A DNA stretch of 64,000 nucleotides from Pseudomonas sp. GM41(2012). Its GTDB lineage: Bacteria > Pseudomonadota > Gammaproteobacteria > Pseudomonadales > Pseudomonadaceae. The translations under genes and the position numbers were made by a program. The stretch spans positions 1-64,000 of the forward strand of contig NZ_AKJN02000002.1 in assembly GCF_000282315.2 (NCBI RefSeq). The letters run 5' to 3'. Positions 50,085 through 59,839 of this stretch are shown here, piece after piece (within the stretch, counting starts at the first letter, position 1; the number at the start of each line of letters is the position of its first letter). The notes below the pieces were generated by a model. That model worked only from the letters and a program-made list of their open reading frames with translations. It was not told the origin of the DNA and searched no databases.

Positions 50085-51863
50085 ATGAATGAGACCAATC
50101 CTGTCTTGCTGCTACGCGCACCGATCCCGCTGCAGGTGCGTCTGTCGTTCTGTGAAGCCACCCCGCGCGATCTCAAGCGCTGGATCGCCAATCTGCCCAA
50201 AGCCAACATCGGTGAAACCGCTCGCCAGCTGTATCAAGGCTTGAGCGAACTCAACCAGATGTTCACGCCCAGTGACAATCGCCTGCAATTGCTCGAACTG
50301 CTGCGGCCGGAGGTGTATTACGTCTGCAAACACCTTGAGCAGCATTTCCTGCATCAGTCGATTGTCCTCGACGAGCGTTCCCGCAAGATCGCCAACCTCT
50401 GCCAGGCGCTGCAAAGTCACTTGGCCATTGGTTATAAACAAATTGTCGTGCGCATCACACCAAAGTTCAGCAAGGACCGTGCGCCGCTGCTGACCCAGGC
50501 GCTGCAACGGGCGATCCATGGCCTGAACGGGCCGCTGATTCGCGCGACCAAACTCTATTGCCCGGTGCCGGAAGGCCTGTGGCTGGAGCTGCATCAGCTC
50601 TACCGAATCGCCTGCACGCACCGGCTCCAACACACAAGCCTGCGCGATGAGCTGGCCAGCCAGACGCAAACCCTGAGCATCGAACAGACGTACGTGGTCG
50701 CCTTGTTGCTGGGTGCCTCACGCTGCAACCAACTGCGTCAGCACCAGATTGCCCGGGTGGCCGAGGTACTGGAACCCTGGAGCCAATGGATCAAGCTGCA
50801 ACCCGGCAAACCGGCCACCGGACTGTTCGCCGTCGCGCCAGACCTCGACACCGGACCGCGTTACCGCACCAAGTTCCGCGCCGAGCAGCAGGAGAGCTTG
50901 TTGGGGCTTGATCCGCAGCCGTTGGTCGCGGCAATTGAAGCTCATTTGCAAAAAAATGACAGTTCATCGCCACTGCCCGTGTCGACAGGGTTAAGCCTGG
51001 ACACGTTGCAACACCTTCATGCCGCCTGGGGCCAGACGGCCGAGCGCAGTTTCCAGCGCACCGTCGGCCAAGGCACGTTGACCCTGTGCATAGGCATGAG
51101 TGCGCTGCACTTTTATCTGGGTGGGCAACGCTCATTCAGCGACATCCTGAAAAACCACGGCGCCCGGCCTGCACAATTTTCGGTAACGTCAGCGACTGGC
51201 CGGGAAAAGGACCAATGGCACGAGGCCTTCGACGCCGCGCCCCAAGGCAATGCAGACGCTCTGTTGCCCTACGAAGAGATCGAATACCCGCAGCTTCAGA
51301 ATGACGACAGCCACGAAGCATCCGACCGCAATCAGCACTTCCCGACCCATGTTCTATCAGTGATCAATCACAGCCCCGGCGGTTACTGCCTGGCCTGGCC
51401 CGGCGCAGTACCGGCCGAGTTGCAGGCGGGTGAGATGGTCGGTATCGAGGATTCTGCCGGTCAGGGTTGGAGCATCGCGGTGGTGCGCTGGATCCGCCAG
51501 GTGCGCGGCGGCGGCACGCAAATGGGCATCGAGCAGGTTGCGCCCTGCGCCGAGCCTTGCGGCCTGCAACTGGTGCGCACCCGTGATGACCACAGCCAAT
51601 ACCTTCGCGGTTTGTTGCTGCCGCAAATCAGCGCCATCGACGTGCCGGCCACCCTGCTCGCGCCGCGCTTACCCTTTCAGGAGGGCAACAAGGTCATGAT
51701 CAATACCCACGGCGAGGAACGTCGGGTCGGGCTGGAGCGGCGGGTGGCGAGCACCAACAGTTTCAATCAGTTCGCCTACCGTCCACTGGAGACAGCCAGA
51801 AACGACAACGCCGCAGTGAGCGGCGCTGAGGAGGATTTTGATTCGTTGTGGAAAACACTTTGA
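50085..51863 (+). CDS. Large uncharacterised protein, possible C-terminal PilZ-like region
   Basis: 592 aa, no signal peptide or membrane segment. The N-terminal 260 residues are mostly helical (LKRWIANLPKANIGETARQLYQGL...). The C-terminal part (about 420-545), with INHSPGGYCL and QMGIEQVAPCAE, looks like a beta-barrel of PilZ type, but I see no clear RxxxR-D/NxSxxG pair. It occupies the place of P. aeruginosa PA4958; the neighbouring fimX gene is absent here and serB follows directly. A c-di-GMP link is only a guess. Confidence 0.75.
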   Translation: MNETNPVLLLRAPIPLQVRLSFCEATPRDLKRWIANLPKANIGETARQLYQGLSELNQMFTPSDNRLQLLELLRPEVYYVCKHLEQHFLHQSIVLDERSRKIANLCQALQSHLAIGYKQIVVRITPKFSKDRAPLLTQALQRAIHGLNGPLIRATKLYCPVPEGLWLELHQLYRIACTHRLQHTSLRDELASQTQTLSIEQTYVVALLLGASRCNQLRQHQIARVAEVLEPWSQWIKLQPGKPATGLFAVAPDLDTGPRYRTKFRAEQQESLLGLDPQPLVAAIEAHLQKNDSSSPLPVSTGLSLDTLQHLHAAWGQTAERSFQRTVGQGTLTLCIGMSALHFYLGGQRSFSDILKNHGARPAQFSVTSATGREKDQWHEAFDAAPQGNADALLPYEEIEYPQLQNDDSHEASDRNQHFPTHVLSVINHSPGGYCLAWPGAVPAELQAGEMVGIEDSAGQGWSIAVVRWIRQVRGGGTQMGIEQVAPCAEPCGLQLVRTRDDHSQYLRGLLLPQISAIDVPATLLAPRLPFQEGNKVMINTHGEERRVGLERRVASTNSFNQFAYRPLETARNDNAAVSGAEEDFDSLWKTL

Positions 51864-51884
51864 AGGTGAATCTGTAAGACCGTG

Positions 51885-51983
51885 GCGCCCCCATCGCGGG
51901 CAAGCCTTGCTCCTACAGGTTCAGCGTTAATCGTTTGAACAACACGACCTCTGTAGGAGCAAGGCTTGCCCGCGATGGCGCCC
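51885..51983. repeat. REP-type inverted pair (REPIN)
   Basis: Perfect 28-nt arms (51891-51918 and 51951-51978), core CGGGCAAGCCTTGCTCCTAC, spacer 32 nt, between the convergent 592-aa gene and serB. Confidence 0.9.
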
Positions 51984-52001
51984 TGTCAGTCAATACAAGA
52001 C

Positions 52002-53216
52002 TTAGAGCTGCCCGTCGCGATCCCGGAAGCCCAGCAGATACAGCACGCCATCCAGCCCAAGGGTGGAAATCGCCTGCTTCGCCGACTGTTTCACCAGCGG
52101 CTTGGCACGGAACGCCACGCCCAACCCGGCAATCGCCAGCATCGGCAAATCGTTGGCGCCGTCGCCGACCGCAATGGTCTGCTCCAGACGCAAACCTTCC
52201 TTGTGCGCCAGTTCCTTCAGCAGATCCGCCTTGCGCTGCGCATCAACAATCGGCTCGACCGCCACGCCAGTCACTTTGCCGTCCACGACTTCCAGTTCGT
52301 TGGCGAACACGTAGTCGATGCCCAGCTTGGCCTGCAATTGCTTGGCGAAGTAGGTAAAGCCGCCCGACAGGATTGCGGTCTTGTAGCCCAGACGTTTGAG
52401 TTCGGCGAACAGTGTTTCGGCACCTTCGGTCAGACGCAGGGAGGCGCCGATGGAATCCAGCACGCTGACGTCCAGCCCTTTCAACAAGGCCAGGCGCTCC
52501 TTGAAGCTGGCGCGGAAGTCCAATTCCCCGGCCATCGCCCGCTCGGTGATCGCAGATACCTGATCGCCCACACCGGCAGCCTTGGCCAGTTCGTCGATCA
52601 CTTCGGCTTCGATCAGCGTCGAGTCCATGTCGAACACCGCCAGGCGACGGTTACGACGGAACAGTGAATCTTCCTGGAAGGCGATGTCGACGTTCAGTTC
52701 CTGCGCGACGCTGAGGAATTCGGCCCGCAGCGCTTGCGGATCAGCCGCTTCGCCACGAACGGAAAACTCGATGCAGCCCTTGCCCTGATCGGCCGGGGTG
52801 TCCAGCGGCATGCGCCCGGACAGACGATCGATGTGGTCGATGTTCAGGCCATATTTGGCGGTGATCGAACTCACGGCCTGCAATTGTCCGGCAGTCACTT
52901 TGCGGGTCAGCAGGGTCACGATGTGGCGTTTCTTGCCTTGATTGCCAACCCACTGCTGGTAATCCTCTTCGGACACCGGCGTGAAACGCACCTGCTGATC
53001 GAGCTTATACGCCGTGAACAGGATGTCCTTGAGCACCGACTTGCCTTGCTCGGTGTCAGGAATTTCAACCAGGATGCCGAACGACAAGGTGTCGTGGATC
53101 ACCGCCTGACCGATGTCGAGAATGTTCACACCACCCTGGGCCAGAACGCCGGTAATGGCCGCAGTCAGACCCGGACGGTCGACTCCCGTGATGTTTATCA
53201 GGACGATTTCGCGCAA
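52002..53216 (-). CDS. serB: Phosphoserine phosphatase SerB
   Basis: 404 aa. Two ACT-like regulatory domains (about 1-80 and 95-180), then the HAD phosphatase domain with DMDSTLIE (nucleophile Asp196), SGGFT and VGDGANDLPML. Makes serine from phosphoserine. Starts at TTG (MREIVLINIT) after a GGGGGTG stretch. Divergent from the membrane protein gene. Confidence 0.97.
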   Translation of the reverse strand: MREIVLINITGVDRPGLTAAITGVLAQGGVNILDIGQAVIHDTLSFGILVEIPDTEQGKSVLKDILFTAYKLDQQVRFTPVSEEDYQQWVGNQGKKRHIVTLLTRKVTAGQLQAVSSITAKYGLNIDHIDRLSGRMPLDTPADQGKGCIEFSVRGEAADPQALRAEFLSVAQELNVDIAFQEDSLFRRNRRLAVFDMDSTLIEAEVIDELAKAAGVGDQVSAITERAMAGELDFRASFKERLALLKGLDVSVLDSIGASLRLTEGAETLFAELKRLGYKTAILSGGFTYFAKQLQAKLGIDYVFANELEVVDGKVTGVAVEPIVDAQRKADLLKELAHKEGLRLEQTIAVGDGANDLPMLAIAGLGVAFRAKPLVKQSAKQAISTLGLDGVLYLLGFRDRDGQL

Positions 53217-53351
53217 GGCGCACCCCCGCAGGTGGAAAAAAACCGCATTCTACCCACATTCAGTGACCATCGGGCACCGTGAGCGCTTTGACGGTCTAGG
53301 GCCTGTCGCTATACTGCGCGTCAACTTCACGGACAAAAGAGCCGAGCTCAA

Positions 53352-54884
53352 GTGAACCGGCCCACGCCAGTAAAAACCGATAACTTCTTTCTGCTGATCT
53401 TCCGTGCACTGCGCCACCGCCGTGTACCGATTGCATTGCGCATTGCCAGCCATAACGTGATCCTGGTCGCTCTGGCCCTGGTGATCTATGCCTGCGTGAT
53501 GGGTTTGCAGTTCAAGCAGGCCATGCACGAGCAGGCGGATGCGCTGGGCGAAAGCCTGACCACCCAGACTGCCACGTCCGCTACGGAGCTGTTGGTGTCC
53601 AACGACATCCTCAGCCTCAACGTGCTGCTCAACAACCTGACCAAAAACAAGCTGGTGGCTCACGCGGCCATCTACAGCGTGGATAACCGCATCCTCGCCG
53701 AAGCCGGTCAGCGCCCCAAGCATAGCCTGCTGGGCGAAGCCGAAGGCATGTACCAGAGCAAGATCACTTTCCAGGATGTGACCGCCGGGCAACTGCGCAT
53801 CAGCCTGGACATGGATCAGTTCCAGCAGCCGATGACCATCAGCCTGCAAAGCATGGGTATTTTGAGCGCGATTCTGCTGGCGCTGTCCCTGGCCTTGAGC
53901 CTGCGCCTGGGTCGGCACATCTCCACGCCGTTGCTGCAATTGCGGGTGTGGCTGCGCCATATCGACGAACACACCCCGGCAACCGAGCGTCAGGATGAGA
54001 TCGGCGATCTGGCTCGTCAGCTGCACGCCGACTTCGCGCCAGAACCCGCCGAGCCGGAGCCCGCTCCCGAGCCTGAATACGACGAAAGCGACTACGAAGA
54101 CGCCGACGATAACGAGCCAACCTTCGAAATGCGCAATTTGCGTGACCCGAGTTTCGATGAAACCAAGCCTGTGGCCGGCCTCAAACCTGCGCCACGGCGC
54201 ATTGTCAGCACCGTTGAAGACGATGAGGACGACGATGCATTTGCCGACTTGCGTGATGAATCAGCTTCGACTGCGCCGAAACCGGTAGCCAAACCGCAAC
54301 TGTCGAACGTGCCGCAGCACAGCGCGGTGCTGGCCGTGCAACTGGGCGCTCAGGATCAGCTGCGTCGCCTGCCCCGCACACGCCTGGAAGAACTGCTCAA
54401 ACGCTATCGCGACTGCCTCGATCAGGCCGCCTCGCTCTACCAGAGCGAGCTGCACACCCTGAACGATGGCAGCACGCTGATGCTGTTCCACACCGAAGAC
54501 AGCGGCGACGACTACCTGACCAATGCCATCTGCTGCGGTGAATTGTTGCGGGCTCTGGGCCATCAGTTGCAGATCGAAGTCGCCGACAGCGGCATCACCC
54601 TGCAATTGCAACTGGGCCTGACCCTGGGTGACGAGCTGTTCGGCCTGAGCCAGATTGATCTGCTGCTGACCGAAACCGCCCAGGATGCGCTGGCCCTGTC
54701 GCAACACAGCCGCAACCTGTTGCTGGTGGAGCGCAAGATCGGTGACGACGCGCTGATCCGTCAGCGCGCTCGAATCCGACCGATCGCCAGCCCGGAAGGC
54801 GCTTGCTGCGTAGAGCGGCTGATGGAGCCTTATCCGTCGATGCTTGAGCGGCAACTGGCGCGGATGCACGAACGACGGGCGTAA
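53352..54884 (+). CDS. AhpA/YtjB-type HAMP membrane protein
   Basis: 510 aa. Membrane helices at about 31-52 and 168-190 flank a periplasmic domain of about 115 residues; a HAMP-like segment follows (about 190-230), then a long acidic, low-complexity linker (about 235-320, Glu/Asp/Pro). The C-terminal domain (about 325-505; TLNDGSTLMLFHTEDSGDDYL) recalls a degenerate class III nucleotidyl cyclase or GAF-like fold, but metal-binding residues are not evident. Starts at GTG. Matches the position of PA4961 next to serB. Function unknown; a sensor that passes signal by protein contact is possible. Confidence 0.75.
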   Translation: MNRPTPVKTDNFFLLIFRALRHRRVPIALRIASHNVILVALALVIYACVMGLQFKQAMHEQADALGESLTTQTATSATELLVSNDILSLNVLLNNLTKNKLVAHAAIYSVDNRILAEAGQRPKHSLLGEAEGMYQSKITFQDVTAGQLRISLDMDQFQQPMTISLQSMGILSAILLALSLALSLRLGRHISTPLLQLRVWLRHIDEHTPATERQDEIGDLARQLHADFAPEPAEPEPAPEPEYDESDYEDADDNEPTFEMRNLRDPSFDETKPVAGLKPAPRRIVSTVEDDEDDDAFADLRDESASTAPKPVAKPQLSNVPQHSAVLAVQLGAQDQLRRLPRTRLEELLKRYRDCLDQAASLYQSELHTLNDGSTLMLFHTEDSGDDYLTNAICCGELLRALGHQLQIEVADSGITLQLQLGLTLGDELFGLSQIDLLLTETAQDALALSQHSRNLLLVERKIGDDALIRQRARIRPIASPEGACCVERLMEPYPSMLERQLARMHERRA

Positions 54885-54898
54885 ATAGCCCCGTTATG

Positions 54899-54937
54899 AA
54901 AAAGCCCGCAGACAAGTGATTGTCTGCGGGCTTTTTT
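54899..54937 (+). terminator. Terminator of the HAMP membrane protein gene
   Basis: A 14-bp stem AAAGCCCGCAGACA with its inverse (54901-54934), loop AGTGAT, followed by TTTTTT. Confidence 0.85.
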
Positions 54938-54954
54938 GTTGCCCTCACTGACGC

Positions 54955-55077
54955 CATCGCGGGCAAGTCGGGTCGCCGCACCGCTTGCTCCTACAGGTTC
55001 GGTGTCGTACGCCAATCGCATGAACGATACAAACCCTGTAGGAGCAAGCGGTGCGGCGACCCGACTTGCCCGCGATG
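54955..55077. repeat. Long perfect REP-type inverted pair
   Basis: Perfect 43-nt arms (54955-54997 and 55035-55077), starting CATCGCGGGCAAGTCGGGTC, spacer 37 nt. The arms are longer than usual because of an insert GTCGGGTCGCCGCACC within the normal REP core. Confidence 0.9.
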
Positions 55078-55117
55078 AGGCCCTCAGCAGCAAAGGAGAT
55101 CTCCAACCCGCAGAAAC

Positions 55118-55147
55118 AACAAAGCCCGCACATGGCGGGCTTTGCTC
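55118..55147 (-). terminator. Terminator of the PqiC-like lipoprotein gene
   Basis: AAAGCCCGC-N4-GGCGGGCTTT-type stem followed by TTTGTTGTTT on the minus strand, about 17 nt past the stop. Confidence 0.8.
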
Positions 55148-55163
55148 TTGGATCAATCCAGGC

Positions 55164-55877
55164 TTAGAACCTGAACACTTCCATATCGGTCCTGATCGGC
55201 GAAGCCATCGGGATCTTCGGCTGTTTGTCCTGCTCGGCAGCAGGTGCCACAGGCTTAGACGCCGGTTTGCGCGGTGCTTCGGCGATCGGCGGCTGATTAG
55301 CCAGCGGCTTGAGCGCCGTCGACAACTGCTCGGCCAGACGCTGCAGCAACACACCCTGAGCCTGAACCTGAGCCGCCGTGCCACCGGCATGTTGTTCCTG
55401 CAGGTGAATGATGCGGTTATCACGAACCTGGCCACGACGGTCGATCAGACGCCATTGCGCATCAAGGATCGCCGGTTGCGCCTCACCCGAGTCCAGGCGA
55501 GTAATCGTCAGAAGAACCTGCACATCCGGCGTGAAGCCCACTGTCGCTGGCGCCAGCACCACGCGCTGGCTGTCCAGATGACCGGCGACCTGACGCAGCA
55601 ACAACTGATCGATATCCGACGACAGGCTACCCGCCCAACGACCATCAGCCGACGCTTGCAGGCTGCCATCCGGCTGTCGCTGCAACAACGTTTCGCGTTG
55701 CAGGTAATCAGCTACTGTAACCGGACCCAGCAGTACAGCCATGCCCGCGCTTTGCGCAGGCTGAGCCGGACTTCCGCTGTCCAGCTGATACAGCGACACC
55801 GGCTGGTGAACGCTGCAACCCGCCAGGCCAAGAACGCCAGCGAGCATCAAAATAAAAGGAAGGCGCAGAGCAGTCAT
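55164..55877 (-). CDS. PqiC-family (ABC-type transport auxiliary) outer-membrane lipoprotein
   Basis: 237 aa. Lipoprotein signal MTALRLPFILMLAGVLGLAGC with the lipobox Cys21. The body (GPVTVADYLQRETLLQRQ..., about 45-185) resembles the PqiC/DUF330 auxiliary proteins that pair with Mce-type lipid transport machines. C-terminal Pro/Lys-rich extension of about 40 residues. No pqiA/pqiB partners nearby, so it acts alone or with distant genes. Confidence 0.78.
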   Translation of the reverse strand: MTALRLPFILMLAGVLGLAGCSVHQPVSLYQLDSGSPAQPAQSAGMAVLLGPVTVADYLQRETLLQRQPDGSLQASADGRWAGSLSSDIDQLLLRQVAGHLDSQRVVLAPATVGFTPDVQVLLTITRLDSGEAQPAILDAQWRLIDRRGQVRDNRIIHLQEQHAGGTAAQVQAQGVLLQRLAEQLSTALKPLANQPPIAEAPRKPASKPVAPAAEQDKQPKIPMASPIRTDMEVFRF

Positions 55878-56053
55878 CGTCCCATCCAGGTGGTTGCCAC
55901 AAGGCTAACCACAGTGAAAATACTCAATAAATATGAAGAACGCTCGGCCACGCCGGCGCTTGAAAGGCCATATCATCCGTGAATATGCGTTCCGACTCCA
56001 GCGCCAAAGCGTCGATCTACGCGTTAAATCGTAGATCGAGCGCTCTAGGACGC

Positions 56054-58321
56054 TTAATTGAGGTTTTCGACGAGCAGCGCATCTACCCTCTGAAAGCCAC
56101 GTGGCAATTTGTTCCCACGACGTCCACGCTCACCTTTGTAGTGCTCGAGGTCGTCCGCTTTTAGTGACAAGGTACGTTTTCCGGCCTGCAGCACCAATGT
56201 GGCGCCATCCGGCAGAACAGCGATGTCCGTGACATATTCTTCGCGGCTGGCAACACGCTCGCCGGAAATCCCGATGATCTTATTACCTTTACCTTTACCT
56301 AATTGTGGCAGATCGCTGATTTTGAAGATCAGCAGGCGACCTTCGGTGGTCACCGAGGCCAGCCAGTTTTGCTCACGATCAGCCACTGGGCGCGGCAGAA
56401 TCACCTTGGCGTTGTTCGGCAGGCTCAACAGCGCCTTGCCCGCCTTGTTCTTGGCTTGCAGGTCTTCACCTTTTACCACGAAACCGTAACCGGCGTCGGA
56501 CGCGATTACATACAGCGAATCGTCTTCCGGCATCAGCACGCATTCGAAGCTCGCCCCTGGCGGCGGCGTCAGACGACCGGTCAGCGGTTCGCCCTGGCCT
56601 CGGGCCGATGGCAGTGTGTGTGCGGCCACCGAATAGCTGCGACCGGTGGAATCGATAAACACCGCAAACTGGTTGGAGCGTCCGGGCGCCAAGGCCTTGA
56701 AACCATCCCCGGCCTTGTAGGAAAGTCCGGTGGCGTCGATTTCGTGACCTTTGGCGGAACGAACCCAGCCTTTTTCCGACAGGACGACCGTCACTTTCTC
56801 ATTCGGCAGCAGATCGTGCTCGGTCAGGGCCTTGGCTTCGGCGCGCTCGACGATTGGCGAGCGACGGTCGTCGCCGTAGGTTTCGGCGTCCTTGATCAGT
56901 TCGGTGCGCACCAGTTTTTTCAACTTGGCTTCGCTGCTCAGCAGGGCTTGCAGCTTGGCCTGTTCCTTGAGCAGTTCATCCTGCTCGGCACGCAGCTTCA
57001 TTTCTTCCAGTCGCGCCAACTGACGCAAACGGGTGTCGAGAATGTAGTCGGCCTGGATTTCGCTCAGGGCGAAACGTGCGATCAGTGCGGCTTTCGGGTG
57101 CTCCTCGGTACGGATGATGTGAATCACTTCATCCAGGTTGAGGTAGGCAATCAACAAACCGTCCAACAGGTGCAGGCGACGCTCGACTTTGTCGAGGCGG
57201 AATTGCAGGCGACGACGCACAGTCTGGACCCGGAATTCCAGCCACTCGACCAACAGCGCACGCAGGTTTTTCAGCTGCGGCTTGCCGTCCAGACCGATGA
57301 TGTTGATGTTGACCCGGTAGCTCGACTCCAGCTCGGTACTGGCGAACAGGTGGGTCATCAATGCATCGTGGTCAAAGTTTTTGCGTGCGCCCGGAATAAT
57401 CACGATCCGGCACGGGTTTTCGTGGTCGGATTCGTCTCGCAAGTCAGCGATTTGCGGGGCTTTCGACGGTTTGGCCTGCATCATGGCCGCGATCTGTTCC
57501 AGCACCTTGGCACCAGACACCTGATGCGGCAGCGCGGTGACGATGATGTCGCCGTCTTCGATGTGGTAAACGGCGCGCATGCGCACCGAGCCCTTGCCGG
57601 TTTCGTACATTTTCAGCAGGTCGGCACGCGGCGTGATGATTTCCGCTTCGGTCGGGTAATCCGGGCCCTGGATGTGTTCGCAGAGCTGTTCGACCGTGGC
57701 TTTGGGCTCATCGAGCAAACGCACGCACGCCGTGGCGACTTCGCGCAGGTTGTGCGGCGGTACGTCGGTGGCCATGCCCACGGCGATGCCGGTGGTGCCG
57801 TTGAGCAGGATGTTCGGCAAACGCGCCGGCAACACCAGCGGCTCGTCGAGCGTACCGTCGAAGTTCGGACCCCAGTCCGCAGTACCCTGGCCCAATTCGC
57901 TGAGCAGCACTTCGGAATAACGCGAGAGCCGTGCTTCGGTGTAACGCATGGCGGCGAAGGACTTGGGATCATCCGGCGCACCCCAGTTACCCTGGCCGTC
58001 GACCAGCGTGTAGCGATAGCTGAACGGCTGGGCCATCAGCACCATGGCTTCGTAGCAGGCCGAGTCGCCGTGCGGGTGGAATTTACCAAGCACGTCACCG
58101 ACGGTACGCGCCGATTTCTTGTGCTTGGAATCGGCGTCCAGCCCCAACTCGCTCATCGCGTAGATGATGCGCCGCTGTACCGGTTTCAGGCCGTCGCCGA
58201 TATGCGGCAATGCACGGTCCATGATCACGTACATGGAGTAGTTGAGGTAGGCATTTTCGGTGAAGTCAGCCAGTGACCGGCGTTCTACACCGTCCAGGCT
58301 GAGATCAAGGGAGTCGCTCAT
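56054..58321 (-). CDS. parC: DNA topoisomerase IV subunit A
   Basis: 755 aa, full length. Active-site Tyr in [11 protein letters not shown]; the quinolone-resistance region reads [13 protein letters not shown] with the wild-type Ser. Helical bundle and coiled-coil C-gate, then the beta-pinwheel tail. ATG of [11 protein letters not shown] chosen, preceded by GAGG. Lies 7 nt after the stop of the retropepsin gene, in a parE...parC order with two genes in between. Confidence 0.97.
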   Translation of the reverse strand: MSDSLDLSLDGVERRSLADFTENAYLNYSMYVIMDRALPHIGDGLKPVQRRIIYAMSELGLDADSKHKKSARTVGDVLGKFHPHGDSACYEAMVLMAQPFSYRYTLVDGQGNWGAPDDPKSFAAMRYTEARLSRYSEVLLSELGQGTADWGPNFDGTLDEPLVLPARLPNILLNGTTGIAVGMATDVPPHNLREVATACVRLLDEPKATVEQLCEHIQGPDYPTEAEIITPRADLLKMYETGKGSVRMRAVYHIEDGDIIVTALPHQVSGAKVLEQIAAMMQAKPSKAPQIADLRDESDHENPCRIVIIPGARKNFDHDALMTHLFASTELESSYRVNINIIGLDGKPQLKNLRALLVEWLEFRVQTVRRRLQFRLDKVERRLHLLDGLLIAYLNLDEVIHIIRTEEHPKAALIARFALSEIQADYILDTRLRQLARLEEMKLRAEQDELLKEQAKLQALLSSEAKLKKLVRTELIKDAETYGDDRRSPIVERAEAKALTEHDLLPNEKVTVVLSEKGWVRSAKGHEIDATGLSYKAGDGFKALAPGRSNQFAVFIDSTGRSYSVAAHTLPSARGQGEPLTGRLTPPPGASFECVLMPEDDSLYVIASDAGYGFVVKGEDLQAKNKAGKALLSLPNNAKVILPRPVADREQNWLASVTTEGRLLIFKISDLPQLGKGKGNKIIGISGERVASREEYVTDIAVLPDGATLVLQAGKRTLSLKADDLEHYKGERGRRGNKLPRGFQRVDALLVENLN

Positions 58322-58328
58322 GCGGGCC

Positions 58329-58853
58329 TCATCGGTTCGTTGTCTGGCGCAGCAGCATGGTGCCACCGCGCTGGGTAAATTCAAGTTTGTTCAGCGCGCT
58401 CATTCCGAGCAGCACTTGCTTGCCATCCAGGCCTGGCACGACGAGGGCGCGCACATCACGCAGCACAATGTCGCCCAGTTGCAGCCGGTCGATGCGGGTT
58501 CGGTAACCCTGGGTGCGACCATTGGCTGTGCTCAGGGTTACCCCGAAGCCTTTTTCCAGTTTCAGCCGTTCGGCCAATTCCGCCGGGATCGACACGTCGG
58601 TCGCCCCGGTATCGAGCATGAAATCCACCGGCTGGCCGTTGATCTGGCCGCTGGCGACGAAGTGACCCTGTGTGTTGCTGGCCAGTTTCACTTCGATAAA
58701 ACCTTCGCCCTGCTCAGAGCTGATGACGGAGTTGGGGTTCTGCTGCCGCGCCTCCCACTGGCCGAAAAACCGCGTCGCCAGAAACAGCGCCGCGCACCAG
58801 GCCAGCACCATAAATACCCGACCGGCGCGTTTTCCCGGCGTTTGCTGGCTCAA
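58329..58853 (-). CDS. Membrane-anchored retropepsin-like aspartic protease (TIGR02281)
   Basis: 174 aa. One N-terminal membrane helix (about 12-28), then a single retropepsin-type domain with [13 protein letters not shown] as active-site motif (catalytic Asp about 81) and a second hydrophobic-GG region [13 protein letters not shown]. Probably dimeric and facing the periplasm. Tightly packed between the phytase-like gene (4-nt overlap) and parC. Confidence 0.9.
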   Translation of the reverse strand: MSQQTPGKRAGRVFMVLAWCAALFLATRFFGQWEARQQNPNSVISSEQGEGFIEVKLASNTQGHFVASGQINGQPVDFMLDTGATDVSIPAELAERLKLEKGFGVTLSTANGRTQGYRTRIDRLQLGDIVLRDVRALVVPGLDGKQVLLGMSALNKLEFTQRGGTMLLRQTTNR

Positions 58854-59839
58854 GGCTTGGCGCTCCAGCCGCCTTCAGGCGCGGCAAAGCGCCAGACGAT
58901 CGGACGTTCCTCGCCATCGGCGCGGGCATCGTTGTTGTTGTCGGTGCCAATCCACGCGCCCTCGGCGTCAATAATCAACGCTTCGGTCAGGCCGTAAGGA
59001 TTTGAATAGCGGCGATGCGCCTGCAAGGCTTCATCGGCAAACGACCAGCAGCGCTCGACCTTGGCCGTCACCGGATCTCGGCGGCAGATCTGGTAAGCGT
59101 TGCGCTCAAGGGTAAACAGCTTGCCGTTGAACAGCGACAGGTCGGAAAAGTCTCTGGACACTGCTTTGGCTCGGGGAAACTGCGCCGGCTGCATTTCTTT
59201 CCCGGCTTCGCTCAGCAACACACAGCCACCATCGCAATCCCATACCGTTTGTTTGCGCTTGATCAACAACAAGCCACGGCTTTGACGCTCGGCGGCGAGC
59301 CACAATTGATCACCCGCCGGATTGATCGCCAGGCCTTCGAACAACGCATTGAAGTGCAGCAGCATGCCGCTGGCCCGGGCTTCGCGAATCAGAATCGGCG
59401 AGATCTTCAGCCAGGACGACGGCCCAACGGGCGGCACTTGTAGTATCGCGGCATGGGATTCGCTGACGATGTAGCGATTACCGGCGCTGTCGCAGGTGAT
59501 GCCTTCAAAATCCAGATCCCCGCCACGGACAAACGACGCCACCCAGGTTCGCGAACGCAAGCCCCAGGGCAAACCGCTGTCTGGCACCGGTGGTACGCCG
59601 ATGCCCACGGTTTCGGCTTGCCATACCCTGTCGCGGGTATCGAGCCGGTAAATCTGATCGTCGTCGCGATCCGACACCGTCCACATATCCTTGCCGCACT
59701 GGGCCAACCCTGACAAGTTGCCGCCGCGCATACCGTCAACGGGATGCTCGGACAACAGGCGCAGTTCCGGCACCGGTTCGGCAAACACCGAAATCGAGGT
59801 CAGAAGTAACGCACACGCCAGGGCAAAGCCAACCCGCAT
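58850..59839 (-). CDS. Secreted esterase-like activity of phytase family protein
   Basis: 329 aa with signal peptide (MRVGFALACALLLTSISVFA). Beta-propeller-like body with SGLAQCGKDMWTVSDRDD, DLDFEGITCDSAGNRYIVSESH and LFEGLAINPAGDQLWLAAE, as in the 'esterase-like activity of phytase' domain. Likely periplasmic. Overlaps parE start by 1 nt and the protease start by 4 nt. Confidence 0.88.
   Translation of the reverse strand: MRVGFALACALLLTSISVFAEPVPELRLLSEHPVDGMRGGNLSGLAQCGKDMWTVSDRDDDQIYRLDTRDRVWQAETVGIGVPPVPDSGLPWGLRSRTWVASFVRGGDLDFEGITCDSAGNRYIVSESHAAILQVPPVGPSSWLKISPILIREARASGMLLHFNALFEGLAINPAGDQLWLAAERQSRGLLLIKRKQTVWDCDGGCVLLSEAGKEMQPAQFPRAKAVSRDFSDLSLFNGKLFTLERNAYQICRRDPVTAKVERCWSFADEALQAHRRYSNPYGLTEALIIDAEGAWIGTDNNNDARADGEERPIVWRFAAPEGGWSAKP

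Noticed and set aside
56303..58276. Long open frame opposite parC
   Set aside because: Shadow of parC, no start signal or domain. The same applies to the frames opposite mutL (32228-34135) and amiB (34129-35508).
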